Positions 41,440-50,095 of a DNA stretch of 64,000 nucleotides are shown one piece after another. The DNA is from Methylocapsa palsarum (GTDB lineage: Bacteria; Pseudomonadota; Alphaproteobacteria; Rhizobiales; Beijerinckiaceae): positions 62,001 to 126,000 of the forward strand of contig NZ_FOSN01000004.1 in assembly GCF_900114285.1 (NCBI RefSeq), read 5' to 3'. Within the stretch, counting starts at the first letter, position 1; every line of letters begins with the position of its first letter. Below the pieces are notes generated by a model. The model was not told the origin of the DNA, did no database searches, and worked only from the letters and a program-made list of their open reading frames with translations. The translations under genes and the position numbers were made by a program.

Positions 41440-41607
41440 GGAAGCAAACCGCGGCGCAAGCTAGAACGCTTGGCCAAACCTTGGCGAACCTTGACGGAAC
41501 CCTGGCGAACCCGGCCCGAACTGGCGCGTCAGCCTCAACCGTGCGAGTTTGCCTGGCGCAAGCGCGCGCAAACGCGAGAAACACCGAGCGAGTTAGAGGA
41601 ACTGTTG

Positions 41608-42504
41608 TTGAAGCATCCTACCTTGGCCCTGGGCCTTGTTCCCTCGACCCTCGCCGTCTGCTTTTGTCTGCTTGCCGACCCTGCGGGCGCGCAAATGATG
41701 CTGCCCGGAGCCTTGCAGGCCGCCCCCCCGTCCGACGCCGCTCCCGCAACGCCCGGGGCTCGCCCAGGCGCAGCCGGACCCAGCAAGCCGAGGACAGCCG
41801 GACAGAAAGCGCCGACAGAGGCCGGCATCGTCGGACGTGATCTCGTCCGAGAAGGAGCCGCTGGCGTCATGGCGTTCCAATCGGGCGCCGGCAAAAGCCT
41901 CGAGATCACCCGCCTGTCCTTCACAGGAGCCGGAATCGCCAATTCGCACGAGGCTTGCCGCGTCGACGTCGTCGCGGACGCCCCCATTGAACTCAAGCCC
42001 GCGGGCCGCGCCCATGGATTAGCCCGTTATGACGCGGCGGTTGAAGCCTGCCCGTTCTCGCTCGAGATCCTTGACGGAGCGGTGCTGGTCTCGAAACTCG
42101 CGGCCCCGTGCGATTTCGCGCAGGCCGATTGCCGCGTCGATCCGGCCGGCCTCTGGGGCCCGGCCGGCGACTCCATCGACGACAAACAGATCAAGGTGAT
42201 GGAGCGCGAACGCGCGCGGGCGGAAGGAGCGATGCGGACCAACTTCCGGGCGCTGCTGTCGAGCGCCGGTAAAGACAAGGCCGCGATCAAGCAGATCGCC
42301 GCCGATCAGGCCGGCTTTTCCTCGGAACGGGAGGTCGCCTGCCACAACTATCGCAAGGAAGAGGTCCATGGATTTTGCGCGCTGCGTCTGACCGAGGCGC
42401 GCGCGCTCGCGCTGCAAGCGGAGTTCGAGGCCCGGCCGAAAGACGCCAAGGGCGCAAATCAGAGGAAGGCCCCGAATAAGACGAAGCCAAAGCCTTCGCC
42501 TTGA
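41608..42504 (+). CDS. Exported protein with LprI/DUF1311-like C-terminus
   Basis: About 298 residues. A signal peptide (TLALGLVPSTLAVCFCLLAD) precedes a Pro/Ala-rich segment and a domain with two or three Cys pairs (HEACRVDVVAD, VEACPFSLEIL). The C-terminal part, REVACHNYRKEEVHGFCALR then LTEARALAL, resembles the lysozyme-inhibitor LprI/DUF1311 pattern. This is a weak match. Start TTG 41608, seven bases after AGAGGA; TTG 41605 also possible. The frame is open to 41215, but that part is repetitive and unlikely to be translated. Confidence 0.7.
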   Translation: MKHPTLALGLVPSTLAVCFCLLADPAGAQMMLPGALQAAPPSDAAPATPGARPGAAGPSKPRTAGQKAPTEAGIVGRDLVREGAAGVMAFQSGAGKSLEITRLSFTGAGIANSHEACRVDVVADAPIELKPAGRAHGLARYDAAVEACPFSLEILDGAVLVSKLAAPCDFAQADCRVDPAGLWGPAGDSIDDKQIKVMERERARAEGAMRTNFRALLSSAGKDKAAIKQIAADQAGFSSEREVACHNYRKEEVHGFCALRLTEARALALQAEFEARPKDAKGANQRKAPNKTKPKPSP

Positions 42505-42526
42505 CCTTATCGATATTTCGGTCTTC

Positions 42527-43120
42527 TCATCCCTGAAATTCACCCTCGAAGACGAAATCGCTTTGCGAATTTCGTCCGTTCGGCTTCTCGCGAGCGGCGA
42601 GAGCTTCGGGAAGGATCGACTTGTCGCCGGGCCGTCCCAGAGCCAGCGCGATTTCAACCCGATAATCGTCCGGGACCTTCAGCTCCTTCGCGGCGCGAAC
42701 GTGATCGAACCCGCCCATCCCATGCGTCCCGTAGCCCAGAAGCGAGGCTTCCAGCGCAAGATAGGCCCAGGCGGCCCCGGCGTCGAAGGAATGGCTGCGG
42801 GAGGGGGAAGGCTCGTTCTTGCCGACGGTGATGGTCGTCTTCGAAACAACGACAGCGAGGACCGCCGCGTTTTTCGCCCAGGACCGGTTGAACTCGCTCA
42901 GCAGGCCCGTGAATGTCGCGAACGCGGGCGTGTCGCGCCTAGCGTAGATGAACCGCCAGGGCTGCGCATTGAACGAAGACGGCGCCCACCGCGCCGCCTC
43001 GAAGATGGTCCTGAGGTCGGCGTCCGGAATCGCCTCGCCGGTAAAGGCGCGCGGCGACCATCGGTTGAGGAAAAAGGGCTCGACCGGATAATCGGCGGCC
43101 CGTGAGTTTGCTTGCGACAT
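42527..43120 (-). CDS. Nitroreductase family protein
   Basis: 197-residue FMN-dependent oxidoreductase of the nitroreductase fold. RWSPRAFTGEAIPDADL, FEAARWAPSSFNAQPWRF (FMN-binding) and GYGTHGMGGFDHVRAAKEL are family features. Physiological substrate unknown. It follows the sulfate-binding-protein gene on the same strand with a 143-bp gap and converges on the secreted-protein gene. Confidence 0.88.
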   Translation of the reverse strand: MSQANSRAADYPVEPFFLNRWSPRAFTGEAIPDADLRTIFEAARWAPSSFNAQPWRFIYARRDTPAFATFTGLLSEFNRSWAKNAAVLAVVVSKTTITVGKNEPSPSRSHSFDAGAAWAYLALEASLLGYGTHGMGGFDHVRAAKELKVPDDYRVEIALALGRPGDKSILPEALAAREKPNGRNSQSDFVFEGEFQG

Positions 43121-43263
43121 CGACCAAACCTTTGGCGGGCGAACGACCGCCCAAACGCCGTCATTGCGAATGCAATCACGGGACAGATCCAGGGATTATC
43201 ATCGCAATCGGCGCGGCGCCAATCGCCAGACCGTCCGCCGCGCGGATCAGGACTCTTCCCGGG

Positions 43264-44301
43264 TCAGTGCGTCGCGTAGATCTGGTCGAACACGCCGCCA
43301 TCGGCGAAGAACCGCGCCTGCGCCTTGGCCCATCCGCCGAAGTCCTTGTCGACCGTGACCAGCGGGATTTTTGCCAGGCGCGCGATATCCTTCGGGTCGG
43401 CGTCCGAGGGTTTCGCGGGATGATAGTAATTTTTGGCGATGATGGCCTGAGCCTTGGGCGTGTAGAGGAAATTGAGATAGGCCTCCGCCAGCTTGCGGGT
43501 CTTCTTGGCGTCCACGTTCGCATCGACGAGCGCGACGGGAGGCTCGGCGAGGACCGAAAGCGACGGAATCACGATTTCGAATTTGTCCTTCCCGAATTCC
43601 TCGGAAGCAAGATAGGCGTCATTTTCCCAGGCGATCAGAACATCGCCCTGCTCGCGTTGGGCGAAGGTGATGGTCGAGCCGCGCGCTCCTGTGTCGAGAA
43701 CGGGAGTGTTCTTATAGATGCCCGCGACGAACTCCTTGACCTTCGCCTCGTCGCCTTTGAACTTCTTGTTGGCGTAACCCCAGGCGGCGAGGAAATTCCA
43801 GCGCGCTCCGCCGGATGTCTTGGGGTTCGGCGTGATGACGGCGATTCCGGGCTTGATCAGGTCGTCCCAATCCTTGACGCCTTTGGGATTTCCCTTGCGG
43901 ACCACGAAGACGATTGTCGATGTGTAGGGCGTCGAGTTGTTCGGCAGCCGCTTTTGCCAATCCGCCGGAAGTTTTCCCGATTTCGACGCGATCGCGTCGA
44001 TGTCCGCCGCCAGCGCCAGAGTGACGATGTCGGCGTTCAGCCCGTCGATGACGGCGCGCGCCTGCGCGCCTGAACCCGCGTGGGACGCGCGGACCAGGAC
44101 GGTTTCGCCGGTTTTGGCCTTCCAATCCGCGATGAACGCTTCGTTGATGGCCCGGTAAAGTTCGCGGGTCGGATCATAGGAAACGTTCAGAAGCTCCTGT
44201 TCAGCCCGCGCGGGCGTGGGAGTGGAGGCGAGAACTGCGGCGGCCAGGCTGGCGACGGCGACAGCGAGACCCGCCAGGCGGCGATGCGGAAAAAGGACCA
44301 T
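43264..44301 (-). CDS. sbp: Sulfate (thiosulfate) ABC-transporter binding protein
   Basis: 345-residue periplasmic binding protein. A signal peptide ends near [20 protein letters not shown], the typical N-terminus of Sbp/Cys[21 protein letters not shown] and [19 protein letters not shown] are oxyanion-binding motifs. ATG 44301 has AAAGGAG upstream. No cysT/cysW/cysA genes are present, and the neighbour upstream on the same strand is modE, so the protein is an orphan component that might be controlled by molybdate. Confidence 0.9.
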   Translation of the reverse strand: MVLFPHRRLAGLAVAVASLAAAVLASTPTPARAEQELLNVSYDPTRELYRAINEAFIADWKAKTGETVLVRASHAGSGAQARAVIDGLNADIVTLALAADIDAIASKSGKLPADWQKRLPNNSTPYTSTIVFVVRKGNPKGVKDWDDLIKPGIAVITPNPKTSGGARWNFLAAWGYANKKFKGDEAKVKEFVAGIYKNTPVLDTGARGSTITFAQREQGDVLIAWENDAYLASEEFGKDKFEIVIPSLSVLAEPPVALVDANVDAKKTRKLAEAYLNFLYTPKAQAIIAKNYYHPAKPSDADPKDIARLAKIPLVTVDKDFGGWAKAQARFFADGGVFDQIYATH

Positions 44302-44323
44302 GATGGTGGAAACTCCTTTGGTT

Positions 44324-44345
44324 ATTCCACCATATCTATGGAAAT
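44324..44345. promoter_or_regulatory. Imperfect palindrome before sbp (candidate ModE site)
   Basis: ATTCCACCATAT then CTATGGAAAT forms an imperfect inverted repeat 23 bp upstream of the sbp ATG. ModE sites are AT-rich inverted repeats of similar size, and modE is the adjoining gene. Assignment is inference. Confidence 0.35.
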
Positions 44346-44398
44346 ACTTTTCTACACAAGTCAAGCTCGCGCCACGGAGGCCTCGCTCGCTCCGCCGC

Positions 44399-45202
44399 TC
44401 AGTCGCACGCCAGGATCACGTCGGCGGACTCGAAAACCGCCCACACGTCCACACCCGCAACGACGCCCGCCGCATCGGCACTTTCGCGGCTGGACACCGA
44501 GACGATTGTCTTGCCGCCGCCGAGGTCGACACTCAGTTCGCTGTCGCTCGCGCCGTCTACGCGGTCGATGACAAAACCCTTGAGTTTGTTTCGCACCGCA
44601 ATCTTGGGCGGATCGCCGACCGCCATGAGATGCACCGAAGGAGGATTGATCAATGCGACCGCGGATCGGCCCGGCGCGAGGCCGAGTTCGACGACGCTCT
44701 TGTTGGTGACAAAGGCGTAAATTTCAGTCTCGGGACCAATGATCAGCTTGACGCTGACGTTGACGGGCGAGGGAATGACCTCGACGACCTTGCAATGGTA
44801 TGCGTTCCTGATGCTGAGTTTGAGCGAGAGCCCCCAGAAAAGGAGGTCTTCTTCATGCTCCAGACCGACCTCCACAATGGAATCGGAGATCTTGCCGAGT
44901 TTTTCTTCGAGGCGGCGAAAGGTGGCGATCAACCGGCGCCCCTCCTCCGTCACTTCCGCGCCGCCGCCATGCGGACCGCCGGTGCGCGTAATGAAGGCGG
45001 GACGGGGAAGAATATTGTTGATTGCGTTGACGGCGTCCCACGCTGTCTTGTAGCTGAAACCGGCCACTTCAGCCGCTTTGGTGATGCTGCCGTGTTTGAC
45101 GACAGCCTCGAGGAGCGTAATCCGCTCACGGCCAACGAGCAGACGCCCGTCTGCTCTCAAGGCCAGTAGAGTGTCGATCTTGCCAGTAAAGGTCTTCGTC
45201 AT
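44399..45202 (-). CDS. modE: ModE family molybdate-responsive regulator
   Basis: 267 residues. The N-terminal winged helix ([34 protein letters not shown]) is of ModE type, followed by two MOP/TOBE molybdate-binding domains (about 125-190 and 197-265; SARNAY-like [14 protein letters not shown] and [14 protein letters not shown]). Full-length ModE represses molybdate uptake when Mo is bound. No modABC is present; sbp is the next gene 98 bp downstream. Confidence 0.92.
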   Translation of the reverse strand: MTKTFTGKIDTLLALRADGRLLVGRERITLLEAVVKHGSITKAAEVAGFSYKTAWDAVNAINNILPRPAFITRTGGPHGGGAEVTEEGRRLIATFRRLEEKLGKISDSIVEVGLEHEEDLLFWGLSLKLSIRNAYHCKVVEVIPSPVNVSVKLIIGPETEIYAFVTNKSVVELGLAPGRSAVALINPPSVHLMAVGDPPKIAVRNKLKGFVIDRVDGASDSELSVDLGGGKTIVSVSSRESADAAGVVAGVDVWAVFESADVILACD

Positions 45203-45322
45203 TTTTCTTCTTGACCTTGTTTAATGAGTCGAAACACCCCCCCGGCTGAACTCCGCAATTATTTAAAAGGTTCTCCCTTGGCTTGCAAAAAACCCATCTG
45301 ATTTGCTTGTTTCATCGCCTTG

Positions 45323-45450
45323 GAGCGCTTTCCGACCGGATGGACTCATCCGGTCGACAAGACATCGCTCCAGAGTCAAAAGCTTGAGCCTGTTCTGATC
45401 GATCAGGCCCAACCAGTCTGATCGGAATATGCTTTAGGAATAAGCTTTAG
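45323..45450. repeat. Dispersed hairpin element, copy D, with duplicated end
   Basis: GAGCGCTTTCCGACCGGATG to the linker (CAGAGTCAAAAGCTT) and on to GATCGGAATATGC. Hairpin I is diverged in its loop. The end is duplicated: GAATATGCTTTAG (45425-45437) then GAATAAGCTTTAG (45438-45450). It lies between modE and nagZ. Confidence 0.8.
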
Positions 45451-45471
45451 AAGGCGTTTTTTTTAGGGCTT

Positions 45472-46587
45472 TTAAACGACCTCCGCGGTCGGAGATTCAT
45501 AGGAGGCTCCGGCTTCGCGGTGTTCGAAAAATACGCTCTCCGGCAACTGATGAATCTCGTTCATCGGCATCTGGTCGAGGAGCGCGCGGATTCTCCGCCG
45601 CGAGCGCGCGAGAACGTCAGAGTCAAGACGCCCGTCTGCGGCGGCCGAAAGGATCGCCTCGGCGAAGCCGCGGGCGCGATCGACGAGCGTGAAATGCGCG
45701 CAGACGACGAGCATGTCGCATCCCGCCGAGAGGAATCTCGCCGCCGCGTCGGCGGCGCCGAAGAAATCCGTCATCGCGCCCATGCCGATATCGTCGGAGA
45801 CGACGACGCCGTCAAAGCCGAGTTCGTCGCGCAGGAGATCCGTCGCGAACCGCCTGGACAAAGTAACGGGCGCATCGGCGTCGATGCCGGGAAACAGGAT
45901 ATGCGAGGTCATCAGCATCCTCGCCCCGGCCCGGATCGCCGCGGCGAAAGGCCTGATCTCGCGCAGCCGCAGGGCCTCGAGATCAAGGCCAAGCGAGGGA
46001 AGCCCGAAATGCGAATCGACGTTGGTGTCCCCATGTCCCGGAAAATGCTTGCCGCAGGCGAGGATTTTCTCCGCTTCGAGGGCCCGCATGAACGGCAGCG
46101 CCGCCGCAATCACCGCCTCGGCCGTGCCGCCATAGGCGCGCGGGCCGATCACCGGATTGTCCTTGTTGGTATGAATATCGAGAACGGGAGCGAAATTCAG
46201 ATTGAAGCCGAGCGAGGCCAGTTCGCGTCCCATGGCCCGACCGACCTCGGCGGCGTTGGACGCATAATCTGCGGCGTATGCGAAACGGGTGATCGGCGGC
46301 GGGGTCCGGCAGACCCGCCCCCCTTCGTGGTCGACCGCGATGAACATCCGGCTTCGTCCCGTCGCCTCGAGAACCTCGCCGATCAGGCGCCGATGGCTTT
46401 CGAGCCAGGCGGCGTAAGGCAGATCGTGACAAAAATTGCTCTTGAAGAGAATGACGCCGGCCGGTTTCAGATCACGCAAAAGCGCGCGGTCGAGTTCGTG
46501 CAGGACAGGCGTCGGCCTCAGTCCGACAAGAAAATGATCGCCAACGGCGTCGATAGAGGCGTCGGAGATGATGGCGGCGTCGGACAT
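45472..46587 (-). CDS. nagZ: Beta-N-acetylhexosaminidase NagZ (GH3)
   Basis: 371-residue cytoplasmic glycosidase of peptidoglycan recycling that removes GlcNAc from anhydromuropeptides. MFIAVDHEGGRVCR, NFAPVLDIHTNKDNPVIGPR and the NagZ loop GKHFPGHGDTNVDSH with its catalytic Asp-His dyad are present; the nucleophile Asp is in VVSDDIGMGA. The C-terminal ~30 residues are a variable tail. Confidence 0.94.
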   Translation of the reverse strand: MSDAAIISDASIDAVGDHFLVGLRPTPVLHELDRALLRDLKPAGVILFKSNFCHDLPYAAWLESHRRLIGEVLEATGRSRMFIAVDHEGGRVCRTPPPITRFAYAADYASNAAEVGRAMGRELASLGFNLNFAPVLDIHTNKDNPVIGPRAYGGTAEAVIAAALPFMRALEAEKILACGKHFPGHGDTNVDSHFGLPSLGLDLEALRLREIRPFAAAIRAGARMLMTSHILFPGIDADAPVTLSRRFATDLLRDELGFDGVVVSDDIGMGAMTDFFGAADAAARFLSAGCDMLVVCAHFTLVDRARGFAEAILSAAADGRLDSDVLARSRRRIRALLDQMPMNEIHQLPESVFFEHREAGASYESPTAEVV

Positions 46588-46840
46588 CGGGGAGCGCCTG
46601 AATTCGAATCAGAGGAACAATTTTTTTGTCAGGTCTCGGCGCGTTGCGCAACAAGACGCTTTTGGACTGGGATGACGGTGAATTCGCGGCGGCCGGGACG
46701 CCTCCGGCCGACATATCGGGACGCGCGAGACGATTCGAGGCGATTTAAAGCGATCTTCCGCTCTGGGCGGCGGGACGCTTTACCCTTCGTTAACCATGGG
46801 AAAGCAAACTTTCCGGATCATTCCCCATGGGACATTCGAA

Positions 46841-47479
46841 ATGACCAGTTTACACCTCCAAGAAGCGCTGCGCGAGCCGAGCGCGAATGCGGCGTCCGCC
46901 TCAACTCCACAACCGGCTCTGGAAACAACGTCTGTCGCGACGCCGTCGGCTTTCTCCCCGGCCAGGGCCGAACCGGCGCAAGATCAGGGCGGCGGCCTCC
47001 AGATCGCTGCGGATGATTCGTTCTGGGTTTACAGGCCGAAGGCCAGCCGCAAGCCGGCCGCGCGCGATGCGGGGCCGGCCGTCCTTGCGCCGGCCGACGC
47101 GCAGAACCGCCAGAGCGGACTGAGCCTGCGCGAAGCCGCCGCCCTGGCGGGGGCCAGCAAAAGCACGATCTTGCGCGCGATCCAGTGCGGCCGGCTCGCC
47201 GCGCCCAAAATCGACGATGGGAGCTACGCGATCGATCGCGCAACCTTGTTCGCGGTTTTTCCGCCCAAGAATGGGGCTGCGTCCGGGGCCGCCGTGTCGT
47301 CCGGCAAACCCGGGAGCCGCGAGACGAAAGCCGTCCCTCGGCCCGCAGCCGCGACCGAGACGAAGCCGGACGTCCTGGCAGCGCGAATGGCGGCCCTCGA
47401 AGCCGAAATCAAGAGCCTCAAAGCCTTGCTGGGCGAAGTCAATCCGCCGCGGACCTGGTGGCGGAGACTTGCAGGCTAG
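46841..47479 (+). CDS. HTH (excisionase-type) DNA-binding protein
   Basis: 212 residues. Disordered Ala/Pro-rich N-terminus, central helix-turn-helix (LSLREAAALAGASKSTILRA then IQCGRLAAPK) of the MerR/excisionase class, a second low-complexity stretch, a short coiled coil (MAALEAEIKSLKALLGE) and a conserved-looking end WWRRLAG. Such proteins are frequent in alphaproteobacteria; role unknown. ATG 46841 has GGGA upstream; ATG 46796 is possible but overlaps a CtrA-like word (TTTA-N7-TTAA). Confidence 0.7.
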   Translation: MTSLHLQEALREPSANAASASTPQPALETTSVATPSAFSPARAEPAQDQGGGLQIAADDSFWVYRPKASRKPAARDAGPAVLAPADAQNRQSGLSLREAAALAGASKSTILRAIQCGRLAAPKIDDGSYAIDRATLFAVFPPKNGAASGAAVSSGKPGSRETKAVPRPAAATETKPDVLAARMAALEAEIKSLKALLGEVNPPRTWWRRLAG

Positions 47480-47518
47480 GCGTCTGGTCTCAGAGAATTA
47501 TGGCGCGCTTGTCTGGAG

Positions 47519-47558
47519 CTGGAGCGGTCTGAACCGCTCCAGGCGGGAGAGCGCTCCC
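47519..47558. terminator. Double hairpin between convergent genes
   Basis: CTGGAGCGGT/ACCGCTCCAG (47519-47542) and GGGAG/CTCCC (47545-47558) lie between the HTH gene (+) and the fae paralog (-). A bidirectional terminator is likely. Confidence 0.65.
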
Positions 47559-47607
47559 GAAAACGTTCACGATTCCACCTTCCCGGCAATCGGGCGTGAT
47601 TTGATCT

Positions 47608-48147
47608 TTAGGCCTTGAAGACGTCTTCAAGGGCGTAATGGCTGATGGTCTTCCGGTTTGCGATCAGTTCATCGGCGGTCGGCTCGCCCTTCATCGCGCG
47701 CGATATGGCGAGTTTGGTCGCCTCATAATTGGTCCGGTAGAGATCGCGCTTGTCGAGGTTCGAATCCTCGGCGCAGCGGGGATCGAGCCAGATCATGATG
47801 ATCATGCAAAGTTCGTCCGCCTGCGCTTTCGCCAGAACGCCCTCGGACAGGCAGTCGACGATGGCGTCTCCGGTCGCGGCCTGAACGACGCCGCCGAGCA
47901 ATTCGACATAATCTTCCGAGCCCACCGTCATCTTGGTGGTCATCATGGTCGCCGGGCGCACCATCTGATTGAGATCGCGGATGACGAACATGCGGGGATG
48001 ACCGGCGGTCTGGCCCGCCATCGCCGCGAAGGCATGACCCACCGGCCCCTTGACGTCGCCGATCATCACCTCCGGCATGGCGTCTGTGAATTGCCCTTCG
48101 GCGGCGAGGACGGTCGCCTCGCCTGTGCGCAGCCAAATCTCGCTCAT
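47608..48147 (-). CDS. Formaldehyde-activating enzyme paralog (Fae-like)
   Basis: 179-residue member of the Fae family. Fae condenses formaldehyde with tetrahydromethanopterin in methylotrophs. YEATKLAISRAMKGEPTADE near the C-terminus and the hydrophobic core match well. At the N-terminal active-site motif (AHID in Methylobacterium Fae) this protein has AMPE, so the conserved His is replaced by Met. It therefore resembles Fae2/Fae3 paralogs of uncertain function. ATG 48147 is the family start. Divergent from cynS. Confidence 0.85.
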   Translation of the reverse strand: MSEIWLRTGEATVLAAEGQFTDAMPEVMIGDVKGPVGHAFAAMAGQTAGHPRMFVIRDLNQMVRPATMMTTKMTVGSEDYVELLGGVVQAATGDAIVDCLSEGVLAKAQADELCMIIMIWLDPRCAEDSNLDKRDLYRTNYEATKLAISRAMKGEPTADELIANRKTISHYALEDVFKA

Positions 48148-48337
48148 GTTCGTTCCCTCTCCTGAAGCTGGCGTCGCATAGCATCGCGGCGATCGAGGCG
48201 GAAGAGCCCGCCGCCCGTCAATTGACGCTTGCCAATTCAAGTCGCCGCGTCATCGATGGCGGCGGTCCATGGCTTAGGTCTTGCCACGCGAACTCCGCAA
48301 TTCTGAATGAGCGCGAGTGAAACCAAGGGAGCAGCCA

Positions 48338-48817
48338 ATGAAGCGCGAAGACCTTTCCGAAAAGATCCTCGACATCAAACGCGACCGGGGCTGGACGTGG
48401 AAATACATCGCAGGTGAAATCGGAGGGATGTCAGAAATTCTTGTCGTCGGCGCCTTGCTTGGCCAGATGAAACTCGTGAAGCCCCTGGCGCAAAAGGCCG
48501 CCCGGCTGTTCGGCCTTTCGGAGACCGAGGAGAAAATGCTGAACGAAATCCCGCACCGGGGCGCGCCAATGCCGCCGACCGACCCGCTGATCTACCGCTT
48601 CTATGAAATGGTGATGGTCAACGGCCCGGCCTTCAAGGCGTTGATCGAGGAGGAATTCGGCGACGGCATTATGTTCGCCATTGATTTCGACATCGAAATC
48701 GCGCGCGAGCCCAATCCGAAAGGAGACCGGGTGAAGCTCACGATGTTGGGTAAATTCCTTCCCTACAAATATTACGGCAACGAGCCGGACGTTCCCGCCT
48801 ATGGGTTCAAGGAATGA
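48338..48817 (+). CDS. cynS: Cyanate hydratase (cyanase), active-site Ser replaced
   Basis: 159-residue cyanase, which turns cyanate and bicarbonate into CO2 and ammonia. The N-terminal helical bundle and the C-terminal dimer domain (TDPLIYRFYEMVMVNG, EEFGDGIMFAIDFDIE, GKFLPYKYYGN) are complete. Of the E. coli triad Arg96, Glu99, Ser122, the first two are Arg87 and Glu90. The third position is Phe113 (TTC, 48674-48676) where Ser (TCC) is usual. Activity is thus in doubt. ATG 48338 has AAGGGAG just upstream. Confidence 0.9.
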   Translation: MKREDLSEKILDIKRDRGWTWKYIAGEIGGMSEILVVGALLGQMKLVKPLAQKAARLFGLSETEEKMLNEIPHRGAPMPPTDPLIYRFYEMVMVNGPAFKALIEEEFGDGIMFAIDFDIEIAREPNPKGDRVKLTMLGKFLPYKYYGNEPDVPAYGFKE

Positions 48818-48849
48818 TCTGGGGCTCGCGCGCCCAAGATTCAGCGGCG

Positions 48850-48891
48850 CGTTGACAAGACTTCGTTGACAGGGCTTCGTTGACAGGGCTT
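48850..48891 (+). repeat. 14-bp x3 tandem repeat carrying -35 boxes
   Basis: CGTTGACAAGACTT (48850-48863), CGTTGACAGGGCTT (48864-48877) and CGTTGACAGGGCTT (48878-48891). Each unit has a perfect TTGACA. Confidence 0.9.
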
Positions 48892-48908
48892 GGACGGATT
48901 CCTATCGT
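48880..48908 (+). promoter_or_regulatory. cbtBA promoter
   Basis: TTGACA (48880-48885), 17-bp spacer, TATCGT (48903-48908). This uses the -35 box of the third repeat unit. Two more TTGACA words lie 14 and 28 bp upstream. The transcript would have a leader of about 100 nt without a recognisable B12 box. Confidence 0.65.
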
Positions 48909-49013
48909 GCCCGCGTCGAACCTGTCCTTCGCCAATACCGGACGCTGGTTCGGCGGACCACCGCCTATGAGGCCTTTCGCTGGCGATCATCGGACGACCC
49001 TGGGAGTTTCATC

Positions 49014-49223
49014 ATGAGCGACGCCGTTTATAATCCCGCCGCCCGTCCGACGCCGATCCCCATCGGTCAAATTGCCCCGTGGCTGGCTTTCGGCGGCCTG
49101 CTGTCCGTTCTTTTGATGTATTTCGTGGGAGCCGAGCAAGGCGCGACAGCGCTGATCCCCGGCCATTATATCCACGAACTCGTCCACGACGGCCGCCACC
49201 TTCTCGATTTTCCCTGTCACTAG
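49014..49223 (+). CDS. cbtB: CbtB, small cobalt-transport subunit
   Basis: 69-residue protein with a single TM helix (PWLAFGGLLSVLLMYFVGAE) followed by a His-rich end (PGHYIHELVHDGRHLLDFPC), the layout of CbtB, which works with CbtA in cobalt uptake for B12. It starts with GGGAG upstream and lies 10 bp before cbtA. Confidence 0.9.
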   Translation: MSDAVYNPAARPTPIPIGQIAPWLAFGGLLSVLLMYFVGAEQGATALIPGHYIHELVHDGRHLLDFPCH

Positions 49224-49233
49224 GTCTGAGCGC

Positions 49234-49974
49234 GTGGCGGGACGCCTGCTGTTCTACGGCATGATCGCGGGGCTCTTGGCTGGGCTCGCCGCGGCGGGAT
49301 TTTTCTCCCTGGCGGCGGAGCCTTCCGTCGAGCGGGCGATTGCGTTCGAAAGCGCCCTCGCCGACTCGGCCGGCGAGGCGCCGGAGGCCGAGATCGTCAG
49401 CCGGCGAATGCAAAAAAGCGTCGGACTGATCATCGGGGCGAGCGCCTATGGGGCGGCGGCCGGCGGCTTCTTTGGTCTGGCGTTCGCCTTCGCCTACGGC
49501 CGCATCGCGCAAGACGATCCCCGCGCCGTTTCGGCCTTGCTTGCGGCTGCGGGATTCATTGCGATCGCGCTCGTTCCGGCGCTGAAATACCCCGCCAATC
49601 CGCCCGCGATCGGAGCGCCGGATTCGCTTGGCGAACGAACCGCGCTCTTTTTCGCGATGGTTTTGATTTCCGTTGTCTCGCTGATCGTCGCCGCCTCGCT
49701 CGGCGGCGCCCTCGGGGCCAAATTCGGAGCCTGGTGCGGCCGCGTGGCGCAGGCCGGCGTCTTTGTCGCCGCCGTGACGATCGCCGCACTGGCTCTTCCG
49801 GGATTCAACGAGATCCCCACCGGATTTCCGGCCGATCTCCTGTGGACGTTCCGGCTGGCCTCGCTCGGCGGACAAGCCGTCCTCTGGAGCGTTCTCGGAC
49901 TTTCTTTCGGCGCGCTGGTCCACAATGATCGCTGTCGGGACGAAACTATGAGCCGCCGGTCGGGCCTCGCTTGA
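49234..49974 (+). CDS. cbtA: CbtA, cobalt-transport membrane subunit
   Basis: 246-residue integral membrane protein with about five to six TM helices, beginning GRLLFYGMIAGLLAGLAAAG as CbtA proteins do. VPALKYPANPPAIG is a family motif. Start GTG 49234, directly after cbtB. The two form an operon under the promoter at 48880. Its 3' side is occupied by element copy E. Confidence 0.9.
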   Translation: MAGRLLFYGMIAGLLAGLAAAGFFSLAAEPSVERAIAFESALADSAGEAPEAEIVSRRMQKSVGLIIGASAYGAAAGGFFGLAFAFAYGRIAQDDPRAVSALLAAAGFIAIALVPALKYPANPPAIGAPDSLGERTALFFAMVLISVVSLIVAASLGGALGAKFGAWCGRVAQAGVFVAAVTIAALALPGFNEIPTGFPADLLWTFRLASLGGQAVLWSVLGLSFGALVHNDRCRDETMSRRSGLA

Positions 49975-49982
49975 AACAGGCC

Positions 49983-50095
49983 GGAGCGTAGTCCGATTGG
50001 ATTGAAGCCCTCCCGTCGACAGGGATATGCCCGCGCTTCTGACTTTGGAGCGCTTTCTGCTCGATCGCTGATTTCATGCGACCGGAAAGGGCTTA
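49983..50095. repeat. Dispersed hairpin element, copy E
   Basis: Diverged full-length copy in inverse orientation relative to B: GGAGCGTAGTCCGATTGGAT, then TTCTGACTTTGGAGCGCTTT, then CATGCGACCGGAAAGGGCTT. Its last bases TTA (50093-50095) are the stop codon of the minus-strand DUF1192 gene. Confidence 0.8.

Larger units (their letters stand above)
41161..41607. other. dnaK / secreted-protein divergent region
   Basis: 447 bp holding the dnaK heat-shock promoter (41251-41282), an 18-bp x3 tandem repeat (41386-41439) and about four degenerate 10-11-bp units of the type CTTGGCGAAC (41469-41510). The frame into the + gene is open throughout but has no coding character. Confidence 0.5.

Noticed and set aside
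47755-47769. tRNA-like T-arm GAGGTTCGAATCCTC
   Set aside because: It lies within the fae paralog and no acceptor, D or anticodon arm surrounds it.
48909-49013. Possible cobalamin riboswitch before cbtB
   Set aside because: The leader is only about 100 nt and no B12 box or the usual fold is visible.
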